Source: DASSUW01 sp963811895 (GTDB lineage Bacteria; Actinomycetota; Thermoleophilia; Solirubrobacterales; Solirubrobacteraceae). Taken from it: a stretch of DNA of 64,000 nt. Below the pieces are notes generated by a model. That model had not been told where the DNA came from. It made no database searches and was given only the letters and a program-made list of their open reading frames with translations. Both the position numbers and the translations under genes were made by a program. Shown here piece after piece: positions 57,753 through 64,000 of this stretch. The DNA lies in assembly GCA_963811895.1 (NCBI GenBank), contig CAWETE010000010.1, positions 186,001 through 250,000 of the forward strand. The letters are read 5' to 3'. Positions within the stretch are counted from its first letter, which is position 1, and each line of letters begins with the position of its first letter.

Positions 57753-58785
57753 ACAGGTACTCGCGCATCAGCGCGAGCCCTTCGACGTCGTGGACGTCGC
57801 CGTCGAGCTCCGGCACCACGATCGTCGGCGGGTCGCCGAGCTCCGCCCGTAGCCGCTCGACGCTCGCCGCCTCGCGCGCGGCGAGCGCCGCCAGCTCGTG
57901 CGCGGCGGTCGCCACGCGGCCGGCGAGGTCCTCGCCGAGCTCCGCGGGCAGCGGGCCGTCGGCCTCCTGCGCCGTGTGCATGCGATTGACGACCAGGCCG
58001 CCGAACGGCATCGACGCCTCGGCCAGCTTGCGGTGGAAGAAGATCGCCTCCTCCACCGGGTCGTGGCGCGGCGCCGTGACGATCACGAACGTCGTGCCGG
58101 GATCCTCGAGCAGCGCCCCGACCCGGCGGGCGCGCTCGGTGATGCCGTCGATCATCCCGCCGAGCGCGCGGAAGAACACCGACAGGTCGTGCAGCAGGTC
58201 GACGCCGGTGAGCCGCTCGAGCAGCCCGAAGACCATGCCGGTGCCGCGGCCGAGCAGGCCCGTCGGCCGGAGGAACATCTTGATCGCGCGGCCCTGGAAG
58301 AAGCCGCTCAGCCGGCTCGGCGCGTCCAGGAAGTCCAGCGCGTTGCGCGAGGGCGGCGTGTCGAGCACCAGCAGGTCGAAGTCGCCCGCCTGGTCGAGCT
58401 CGTAGAGCTTGGCGATCGCGGTGAACTCCTGCGAGCCGGCGACCGCGTTGGACAGCTGCTGGTAGATGCGGTTGGAGAGCACCTCGTCGCGCGTGGCCTC
58501 GTCGGGCGCCAGGCGTTCGATCAGCGCGTCGAAGGTGCGCTTGGAATCGAGCATCATCGCCCACAGCTCGCCCTCGAACGGGCCGTCGACGAGCCGCGGC
58601 TCGTTGTCCAGCTCCTCGAGGCCGAGCGAGTCGGCGAGCCGCCGCGCGGGGTCGATGGTCACCACCGCGACCTTCAGCCCGCGCTCGGCCATGCCCATCG
58701 CGATCGCCGCGGCCGTGGTGGTCTTGCCCACGCCCCCGGCGCCGGCGCAGACCACGATCCGGCGCCCTTCGAGGATGTGGAGCAC
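57730..58785 (-). CDS. ArsA/GET3-family ATPase
   Basis: A 351-residue P-loop ATPase: deviant Walker A VVCAGAGGVGKTTTAAAIAMG, switch I TIDPARRLADSLGL, LLVLDTPPSRNALDFLDAPSRL (switch II), and IVTAPRHDPVEEAIFF. In actinobacteria ArsA-like proteins are usually found as a pair of adjacent genes, often near whiB; here only one is seen. The role may concern membrane protein targeting or metal resistance. TAGCCT lies 6 nt before the GTG, overlapping the stop of the next-upstream gene. Confidence 0.92.
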   Translation of the reverse strand: MLHILEGRRIVVCAGAGGVGKTTTAAAIAMGMAERGLKVAVVTIDPARRLADSLGLEELDNEPRLVDGPFEGELWAMMLDSKRTFDALIERLAPDEATRDEVLSNRIYQQLSNAVAGSQEFTAIAKLYELDQAGDFDLLVLDTPPSRNALDFLDAPSRLSGFFQGRAIKMFLRPTGLLGRGTGMVFGLLERLTGVDLLHDLSVFFRALGGMIDGITERARRVGALLEDPGTTFVIVTAPRHDPVEEAIFFHRKLAEASMPFGGLVVNRMHTAQEADGPLPAELGEDLAGRVATAAHELAALAAREAASVERLRAELGDPPTIVVPELDGDVHDVEGLALMREYLFSPSEAA

Positions 58786-58791
58786 GCCGGA

Positions 58792-58797
58792 AGGCTA
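58792..58797 (-). promoter_or_regulatory. -10 box of the ArsA-like gene
   Basis: Minus-strand TAGCCT, 6 nt before the GTG at 58785, made partly of the TAG stop of the upstream response regulator gene. Confidence 0.45.
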
Positions 58798-59418
58798 GAT
58801 GAGTCCTTCGCGCACCGCGAAGGCGACCGCCTGCGAGCGGCTGCGCGCGTTGAGCTTGGTGACCACGTCGTGCAGGACGTTCTTCACCGTCCGCTCGGAG
58901 TAGCAGAGCTGCTGGGCGACCTCGCGCGTCGGGTGCCCGGCGGCGATCAGCGTCAGCACCTGCTGCTCGCGCTCGGTCAACCGCGCGACGGTGGGCCGGT
59001 CGGGCGCCCCGGGCGTGACGTCCCTGAGCAGGTTGCCGAGCAGCCCGTGCTCCACCACGCCGGTGCCGTTGGCAGCGGCCGTGACGGCGGCGCCGAGGAC
59101 CTCGGGCGTGAGGTTGTCCTTGCCCAGGAAGCCGACGGCGCCCGCGCGGATGGCCGCCAGCACCGAGTCCTCGCTGCAGTCGGACGAGCAGACCATCACG
59201 CGCGCGCCGCTCGCCTCGAAGACGTCGGCGATGAACACGTCGCAGAGCCCGACCGCCGGATCGAGGATCACGAGGTCGGCGCTCAGCAGCCGGTCGTCCG
59301 CGCGGGCCGCCTCCAGCGAGCCGGCCTCGGCCACGGACTCGACGGCGGGCATGGACTCGAGACAGGTCACGAGTCCCCTGCGGGAGATTTCATGTGAGTC
59401 GACGACGAAAAGCTTCAC
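58795..59418 (-). CDS. LuxR-type response regulator
   Basis: A 207-residue regulator. Receiver: KLFVVDSHEISRRGLVTCLE and ADLVILDPAVGLCD, with D near residue 53; the second acidic residue of the usual DD pair is Ser-His, and GFLGKD supplies the Lys, so phosphorylation may be weak or atypical. The HTH reads LTEREQQVLTLIAAGHPTREVAQQLCYSERTVKNVLHDVVTKLNARSRSQ. It is divergent from a Ser/Thr kinase and may be its substrate or regulator. Start GTG. Confidence 0.9.
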   Translation of the reverse strand: MKLFVVDSHEISRRGLVTCLESMPAVESVAEAGSLEAARADDRLLSADLVILDPAVGLCDVFIADVFEASGARVMVCSSDCSEDSVLAAIRAGAVGFLGKDNLTPEVLGAAVTAAANGTGVVEHGLLGNLLRDVTPGAPDRPTVARLTEREQQVLTLIAAGHPTREVAQQLCYSERTVKNVLHDVVTKLNARSRSQAVAFAVREGLI

Positions 59419-59469
59419 GGCTGGCTCGACTTGCCGAGCCTCATTGGTGGGGCGATACTACGTGCGGCC

Positions 59470-61428
59470 GTGGCCCAAGGAAAGGAAGTCCTGAAGACGG
59501 TCGGCCGCTACGAGATCCTGCGCGAGGTCGGGCGGGGCGGGATGGCGGTCGTCTATCTGGCCCGGCAGAGTGACCTCGACCGCTTCGTGGCGCTCAAGGA
59601 GCTCGCCGCCTTCCACGCCGCCGACCACTCGACCGTGCAGCGCTTCCTGCGCGAGTCGCGCGTGGCGGGCTCGCTCTCGCACCCGAACATCGTCACCGTC
59701 CACGGCTACTTCGAGCACGACGGCACGCCGTACATCGCGATGGAGTACGTCGAGCGCGGGTCGCTGCGGCCGTACGTGGGGCAGCTGTCGCTCGCGCAGA
59801 TAGGCGGCGTGCTCGAGGGGCTGCTGGCCGGTCTGGCGCACGCCGAGCACCAGGGGATCGTGCACCGCGACCTCAAGCCGGAGAACCTCATGGTCACCTC
59901 GGACGGGCGCGTCAAGATCGCCGACTTCGGCATCGCCAAGGCCACGACCAAGATGCAGTCGGAGACGTTCCTGACCGCCACGGGCACGACAGTCGGCACG
60001 CCGAGGTACATGGCGCCCGAGCAGGCCATGGCACAGGAAATAGGTCCGTTTACTGACCTCTACTCGGTCGGCTGCATGGCGTTCGAGCTGTTCACGGGCC
60101 GCGTGCCGTTCCACGACAGCGAGGCGCCGATGGCGATCCTGCTGCGGCACGTCAACGAGCCGATTCCGCCGGTGAAGTCGATCGACCCGTCGGTGGACGA
60201 GCGGCTCTCGGACTGGGTGGAGCGGCTGCTCGTGAAGGACCCGAAGCAGCGCACGCAGTCGGCGGCCGACGCCTGGGACGACCTCGAGGAGATCTTGATC
60301 GCGCTGCTGGGCCCGCGCTGGCGCCGCGAGGCCCGGCTGCCGGCCGAGACCGCTTCCTTCGACACGCCGACGCCGCTGACGCCGGCGCCGTTCGACGGTA
60401 CGAGCGCCGACGGCGCCGTGGCCGACGAGGCGTGGGGGCCGCAGATCGCGCCGTCGACGGTCATGCCGCAGGCGCTGCCCGAGGCCGACCCGGCGGTCGC
60501 CGAGCCGCGCGAGCGGCGCAGCCGCTTCCCGCTGATCGTGGTCGGGGTGGTCCTCGTCGCCGCGGTGGCCGGCTTCCTGCTCGCCGGCTCGGGTGGCGGC
60601 GAGGGCACGGGCGGCGAGGCCACGACGGCGGAGAACGACGCCATGCGGCTCGAGCTGCCCGCCGGCTGGACGCGGGCGACCACGCTCCCCGCCGTGCCCG
60701 GGCTGACGCTGGACGGCGCCACCGGCTACACGGCGCCGGACGGCGGCGCCGTCATGTTCGGCACCGTCAGCGAGGACGCGGACAACTCGGCGCTGCTTCC
60801 GGCCGGCCTCATCCAGGCCGCCGGCGGGGTGCCCGAGCAGCGCACCCCCGTCGCGCTCGGCCCCGACAAGCTGCAGGCGTACCGCTACAGCGACGTGGAG
60901 GTCGAGGGGCTCGACCAGCCGCTGACCGTCTACGCCGTGCCGACCAGCGAGGGCGTCGCGACGGTGGCGTGCCTGCCGGGCAGCGCGAGCTGCGAGGGCG
61001 CGGCCAACACGCTCGAGCTGACCGCGGGCGAGCCGCTGCCCGTCGGGCCCAGCGGCCAGTACGCCAAGGCGGTCGAGGATGCGCTGGGCGACCTGTCCGC
61101 CGGCGTCGACAAGGCCGACGCGTCGCTGCGCCGCGCGGAGACGCCACGTGCCCAGGCGGCCGCCGCCCGCGACCTGCAGGCCGCGTACCGCGGCGCCGCG
61201 CAGGCGCTGGGTGAGCAGCAGGTCAACCCGGCCGACGCGAGCGCCAACGCGCGGCTCGTCGCCGCGCTGGCGGGCGTGGCGAAGGCGTACGGCCAGGCGG
61301 CTTCCGCGGCCGCGGACGGCAGCAAGGCGCGGTACCAGCAAGCCGGCAAGGCCGTGACCGCGGCCCAGCGGGACCTCGACGGCGCGCTCGATCGGCTGCG
61401 CGCCGCGGGCTACGAGATCGGATCCTGA
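59470..61428 (+). CDS. Membrane Ser/Thr protein kinase with extracellular domain
   Basis: A 652-residue Hanks-type kinase: GRGGMAVVYLARQSD (Gly loop), FVALKELAAFH (Lys), GIVHRDLKPENLMVTSDGRVKIADFGIAKA, GTPRYMAPEQA. Kinase domain to about residue 285, then a Pro/Thr linker, transmembrane helix RFPLIVVGVVLVAAVAGFLLA, and a 230-residue extracellular domain (LELPAGWTRATTLPAVPGL, GAVMFGTVSEDADNSALLPAG), not PASTA. Ends with an alpha-helical Ala-rich region. GTG 59470 lies 8 nt after TACTAC. Paired with a divergent response regulator. Confidence 0.93.
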   Translation: MAQGKEVLKTVGRYEILREVGRGGMAVVYLARQSDLDRFVALKELAAFHAADHSTVQRFLRESRVAGSLSHPNIVTVHGYFEHDGTPYIAMEYVERGSLRPYVGQLSLAQIGGVLEGLLAGLAHAEHQGIVHRDLKPENLMVTSDGRVKIADFGIAKATTKMQSETFLTATGTTVGTPRYMAPEQAMAQEIGPFTDLYSVGCMAFELFTGRVPFHDSEAPMAILLRHVNEPIPPVKSIDPSVDERLSDWVERLLVKDPKQRTQSAADAWDDLEEILIALLGPRWRREARLPAETASFDTPTPLTPAPFDGTSADGAVADEAWGPQIAPSTVMPQALPEADPAVAEPRERRSRFPLIVVGVVLVAAVAGFLLAGSGGGEGTGGEATTAENDAMRLELPAGWTRATTLPAVPGLTLDGATGYTAPDGGAVMFGTVSEDADNSALLPAGLIQAAGGVPEQRTPVALGPDKLQAYRYSDVEVEGLDQPLTVYAVPTSEGVATVACLPGSASCEGAANTLELTAGEPLPVGPSGQYAKAVEDALGDLSAGVDKADASLRRAETPRAQAAAARDLQAAYRGAAQALGEQQVNPADASANARLVAALAGVAKAYGQAASAAADGSKARYQQAGKAVTAAQRDLDGALDRLRAAGYEIGS

Positions 61429-61439
61429 GGAGCGAGGCC

Positions 61440-61790
61440 ATGGAACGCCGCCAGATCGTCATCACCGCGGGGGCCGCGCTCGCCGCCTTCGCCGTCGCCT
61501 TCGGGATCGGCAAGCTCGCCGGCGGCGGCGGGGAGGAGCCGGCCGCCGTCGCGCCGGGCGAGCCCGCCGCGGCGTTCGACGTGCCGACGGCGGCGATCAC
61601 CGCCGACGTCGAGTCCGAGAGCCTGCCCTCGCTCAAGCCCAAGCCGACGCCCGAGCCGGAGCAGCCCGAGCCGAGCACCGCGGCGGCCGGCCCGTCGACG
61701 TCGACCGCCTCGCCGGCGCCCGCACCGGCGACCGCGGCTCCGGCGCCGGAGCCGGAGCCCGGGCCGGTCACGGGCGGCGGCGAGGACTAG
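61440..61790 (+). CDS. Small membrane-anchored proline-rich protein
   Basis: A 116-residue protein: one N-terminal helix (IVITAGAALAAFAVAFGIGKLA), then an extracytoplasmic tail rich in Pro, Ala, Glu and Thr (LPSLKPKPTPEPEQPEPSTA, APAPATAAPAPEPEPGPVTG). It follows the kinase by 11 nt with GAGG ahead of the ATG, so it is likely co-transcribed. It may be a wall-spanning spacer or kinase substrate. No known family. Confidence 0.75.
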   Translation: MERRQIVITAGAALAAFAVAFGIGKLAGGGGEEPAAVAPGEPAAAFDVPTAAITADVESESLPSLKPKPTPEPEQPEPSTAAAGPSTSTASPAPAPATAAPAPEPEPGPVTGGGED

Positions 61791-61795
61791 GCCGA

Positions 61796-62536
61796 TCAGG
61801 CCCTGCGCGCGTGCAGCGCGACGCGGCCCTGCTGGGCCAGGAAGCGCGGCCCGCGGAGGCGCCGGTAGGCCGCCCGCGCGTACCGGTAGGCGCGAGGCTC
61901 GCGGTGCACGACCTCGACCCGCGTGAAGCCGACCTCGCGCAGCATCGCGGTCAGCGCGGCGACGTTGGGTCCCCACCAGTTCGACGCGTCGCCCGCCAGC
62001 TCGGCGCCCGGGTAGAGCGCCATCGCCGGGCGCCCGACGTCGAGCAGGTCGGCGTGCGTCTCGACGATCAGCAGCTCGTCGCACACGCTCGCCACCCGCT
62101 CGAGGATCGGCCAGGGGTGCTTGAGGTGGTAGAGCACGCCGAGGAAGAGCACGACGTCGAACCGCCCGACGGTCTCCGGCCCGAGGTCCTCGAGCTCGAC
62201 GTCGCGGTCCTCGACGCGCGAGCCGAGCGCGCGTCGCGCGAGCTCGAACGGCGCCTTGGTGCCGTACCCGTCCGGGCCCCATGCCGGCTCGCTCCACGCC
62301 GGCCCGTCGACCGCCAGCACGCGGTCGGCCCCGCGCCGCTCGGCCTCGAAGGAGAAGAACCCGTCCCACGCGCCGACGTCGAGCACGGTGCGCCCGCGCA
62401 GGTCCTCGGGCAGGCCGATCCAGCCGAGCTTGCGCTGCGACTCGTCGCGCCCCGGCGTGACGATGCCGTGCCCTAGGTCGATCGTGTGGAACCACCCCAG
62501 CCGGGACACGGCGGCGCGCAGCTCGTCGGGCGTCAT
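61796..62536 (-). CDS. SAM-dependent methyltransferase (CmoB/DUF1698-like)
   Basis: A 246-residue methyltransferase: WFHTIDLGHGIVTPGRDESQRKLGWIGLPEDLRGRTVLDVGAWDGFFSFEAERRGADRVLAVD has the SAM motif (VLDVGAWDG); FDVVLFLGVLYHLKHPWPILERV is the typical post-I/motif IV region. The similarity to the N-terminal WYHTIDLGxGxVTPG of the family fits tRNA- or small-molecule-modifying members. Substrate unknown. Divergent from the next gene with only 9 bp between start codons. Confidence 0.9.
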   Translation of the reverse strand: MTPDELRAAVSRLGWFHTIDLGHGIVTPGRDESQRKLGWIGLPEDLRGRTVLDVGAWDGFFSFEAERRGADRVLAVDGPAWSEPAWGPDGYGTKAPFELARRALGSRVEDRDVELEDLGPETVGRFDVVLFLGVLYHLKHPWPILERVASVCDELLIVETHADLLDVGRPAMALYPGAELAGDASNWWGPNVAALTAMLREVGFTRVEVVHREPRAYRYARAAYRRLRGPRFLAQQGRVALHARRA

Positions 62537-62545
62537 AGTCCAAGC

Positions 62546-63145
62546 ATGACTCTCGTCGCGGCGTTCGCGCGAGCGGCGGCCGAGGACGGGATCGTGCTCG
62601 AGCCGCGCACGTACGACTGGCTGTCCGAGCAGGGGCACGTCGGTCTCGAGCGCATCGCCAAGGCGCGCCGCGACCCCGCCATCGTCGCGCCGGTCAAGGC
62701 CGCGCTGCAGGTGCTGGCGGCCATCTACGCGCGGCTCGGCGGCGACCTCTCGGTCCTGAGCGCCGCGCGCGAGAACCTGCTGTTGCCCGTCGAGCTCGTG
62801 CACGTTCCCACGGGCACCGTGATCGAGGTCGACGACGCGAAGCACTTCACGTCGTTCCGGCTCGCCGCGCTCGAGCTCTACCCCTTCGACGTCTCCGAGC
62901 AGATGGCGCTGTGCCGCGAGCTGGCGCCGCGCACCGACGGGCTCGACCGCGGCCTCGCCGCCAAGGGCTTCGGCTTCGGCGGCGTCGGCCGCGAGCGGGC
63001 CTACCGCGACGCGCTGTTCGACCTCGCGGTGCCCGCCATGGGCCACCCGCCGGTGGTGCGGATCTCGGCGCCCGACGGCGACGGCGCGGCGGCCTACATC
63101 CGCCAGCGCGACGCGCTCATCGGATCCGTATCGGCGAGCCCTTGA
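62546..63145 (+). CDS. Unrecognised 199-residue protein
   Basis: Contains EPRTYDWLSEQGHVGLERIA, LQVLAAIYARLGGDLSVLSAARENLLLPVELVHVPTGTVIEVDDAKHFTSFRLAALELYPFDV, and LAAKGFGFGGVGRERAYRDALFDLAVPAMGHPP. The EVDDAKHFTSFRL segment and the RAYRDALFDL segment resemble the nuclease-like E-x-D/Q-x-K order of restriction-endonuclease-type folds, but I would not assign that. Cytoplasmic. Divergent promoter with the methyltransferase. The 3' end overlaps the zinc-ribbon gene by 29 bp. Confidence 0.75.
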   Translation: MTLVAAFARAAAEDGIVLEPRTYDWLSEQGHVGLERIAKARRDPAIVAPVKAALQVLAAIYARLGGDLSVLSAARENLLLPVELVHVPTGTVIEVDDAKHFTSFRLAALELYPFDVSEQMALCRELAPRTDGLDRGLAAKGFGFGGVGRERAYRDALFDLAVPAMGHPPVVRISAPDGDGAAAYIRQRDALIGSVSASP

Positions 63146-63377
63146 TGTCGGTGATCGCCACGTTGACGGTGCGGCAGCGCCCGCAGCGGATGCGGACCTT
63201 GAGCGTCATCTGCGCGTGGTGCATCGCCTCGGCGAGCACGTTGCCGCACTCGACGCAGACGTAGTCGTCGGGCCCGTTGCCGTGGAAGACCGGCCGGTCC
63301 GGGTCCTCCTGGATCGCGGTGCCGCCGTCCGGCGGCACCTCGCCCGCGTTCACCTGCCGCATCGTCACCGTGCCCAT
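63117..63377 (-). CDS. Small zinc-ribbon protein
   Basis: An 86-residue protein with two CxxC pairs (YVCVECGNVLAEAMH and VRIRCGRCRTVNVAIT), a likely single zinc ribbon, and an N-terminal stretch RPVFHGNGPDDYV. Start ATG overlaps the stop of the CoxG-like gene (TGATG), so it is the second gene of an operon. Function unknown, possibly nucleic-acid or protein binding. Confidence 0.8.
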   Translation of the reverse strand: MGTVTMRQVNAGEVPPDGGTAIQEDPDRPVFHGNGPDDYVCVECGNVLAEAMHHAQMTLKVRIRCGRCRTVNVAITDIKGSPIRIR

Positions 63378-63808
63378 CAGAGCTTGGAGAGCTTCCCCGT
63401 GAAGTCGGTGATCAGGGCGTCGAGCACGCCGGCCACCACGCCCTCGCCCATCGACGCCGCCTTGCCGGTGATCTGGGCGTTCGTGTTGAGCGTGCCGCCG
63501 CCGTCGTCGAGCGCGAACACCGCGGTCGCGTTGGCGTGGCCCTGGCCGCCCTTCTCGCGCGACTTGACCGACATGACCGCGCGGTGGGCCTCGGGATCCT
63601 TCTCGGTGATCTCCACGGTGCCGGTGAAGGTCATCGACATCGCGCCCATCTTCACCACGATCTCCGCGTTGACCGCGTCGTCGCTCGTCCGCTCGAGCAC
63701 GTGACCGCCCTCGACGCACGGCACGACCTGCTCGAGGTCGGTGATCGTGGCAAAGCTCTCGTCGATCGGCTTGGCCATCGTGAACTTGTGCTCGAGCTGG
63801 ACTGCCAT
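63377..63808 (-). CDS. SRPBCC/CoxG-family protein
   Basis: A 143-residue START-like protein: VQLEHKFTMAKPIDESFATITDLEQVVPCVEGGHVL, KMGAMSMTFTGTVEITEKDPEAHRAVMSVKSREKGGQGHANATAVFALDDGGGTLNTNAQITGKAASMGEGVV. This matches the carbon monoxide dehydrogenase subunit G (CoxG) family, often seen with molybdenum hydroxylases, but no such enzyme is next to it. Strong CAGGAGGAATCG ribosome site before the ATG. Confidence 0.92.
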   Translation of the reverse strand: MAVQLEHKFTMAKPIDESFATITDLEQVVPCVEGGHVLERTSDDAVNAEIVVKMGAMSMTFTGTVEITEKDPEAHRAVMSVKSREKGGQGHANATAVFALDDGGGTLNTNAQITGKAASMGEGVVAGVLDALITDFTGKLSKL

Positions 63809-63825
63809 GGGCGATTCCTCCTGGA

Positions 63826-63831
63826 TAGTCT
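63826..63831 (+). promoter_or_regulatory. -10 box of the YceI-family gene
   Basis: TAGTCT followed by 6 nt and the GTG at 63838. Confidence 0.45.
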
Positions 63832-63837
63832 CCGCGC

Positions 63838-64000
63838 GTGCCGACCTACACGCTCGGGCCTGATGACGGGACGCTATCGGTGCGGACGGGGCGGACGGGC
63901 ACCGTGGCCAAGGCCGGCCACGATCTGCTGATCCACGTCGAGAAGTGGAGCGCGACGCTCGACCTGGAGGCGCCGAGCGTGACGCTGGACGCCGACGCCA
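63838..64000 (+). CDS. YceI-family protein (5' part)
   Basis: The first 54 codons read VPTYTLGPDDGTLSVRTGRT, VAKAGHDLLIHVEKWSATLDLE and SVTLDADA. The pattern G(T/P)xxKAGHDL and following strand is that of YceI lipocalin-like proteins, which bind isoprenoid lipids. The gene is cut by the window edge. No signal peptide is seen, so this copy seems cytoplasmic. Start GTG is 6 nt after its -10 box. Confidence 0.8.
   Translation, partial: MPTYTLGPDDGTLSVRTGRTGTVAKAGHDLLIHVEKWSATLDLEAPSVTLDADA

Overview
The window is very GC-rich (clearly above 65 %, third codon positions almost all G or C) and actinobacterial in style: GTG and TTG starts are frequent, genes overlap by ATGA/GTGA/TGATG, and many starts sit 6-10 nt after a TAnnnT -10 box, as in leaderless transcripts. 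The gene set (HD domain-LuxR fusions, a secreted protein with 'A-x-I-x-N-G-[AS]-[VI]' repeats after a KRRPSVALVIA leader, GlpX, CGNR and LuxR-ATPase regulators, no mycolate or sporulation genes) suggests class Thermoleophilia, probably Solirubrobacterales. That placement is inference. I see no rRNA, tRNA, CRISPR array, prophage or transposase gene.

Layout. 0-6.8 kb: end of a two-component system, a PLP racemase/aldolase, a c-di-AMP riboswitch with an NlpC/P60 hydrolase, an acyl-CoA dehydrogenase, a membrane-tethered zincin, AroF and a DMT exporter. 6.8-15.9 kb: a mostly minus-strand run (two-component system, hydrolases, HD-LuxR regulator, nucleoside hydrolase, nuclease, dehalogenase, MBL protein) with about nine small frame breaks. 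16-33 kb: a tiny secreted peptide, sulfatase, ABC1 kinase, MsrA, pseudouridine catabolism (psuG-psuK), a secreted dipeptidase-like protein, a large subtilase, thiolase, phosphatase, sugar-amine kinase, two SDR/MFS genes and a CGNR regulator. 33-43 kb: ABC exporter, Lon, patatin, acetolactate synthase with a peptide-coding leader, SDR, reductase and a secreted glycosidase-like protein that ends at a 189-bp palindromic MITE-like element. 43-48.5 kb: a decayed OsmC-type selenoprotein candidate, Tag, an F420-type oxidoreductase, GlpX, and a second c-di-AMP riboswitch with an RlpA-like protein. 48.5-64 kb: RpoD, a LuxR ATPase, PilT, AIM24, two HxlR regulators, an S1C protease, an ArsA-like ATPase, a response regulator next to a Ser/Thr kinase, methyltransferase, CoxG and the start of a YceI gene.

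Themes. (1) Cell-wall remodelling under c-di-AMP: two riboswitches of one class each precede a secreted wall hydrolase, and each 3' helix contains the ribosome-binding site. (2) Promoters: many leaderless starts, and at least two divergent pairs whose -10 boxes overlap on opposite strands. (3) Palindromic operators lie upstream of thiolase, lon, both HxlR genes and the CGNR/MFS pair. (4) Decay: frame breaks and internal deletions affect accessory genes only, while rpoD, lon, ilvB, aroF, glpX and the long kinase and protease genes are intact. Whether this is real pseudogenisation or local assembly error cannot be decided from the sequence alone.
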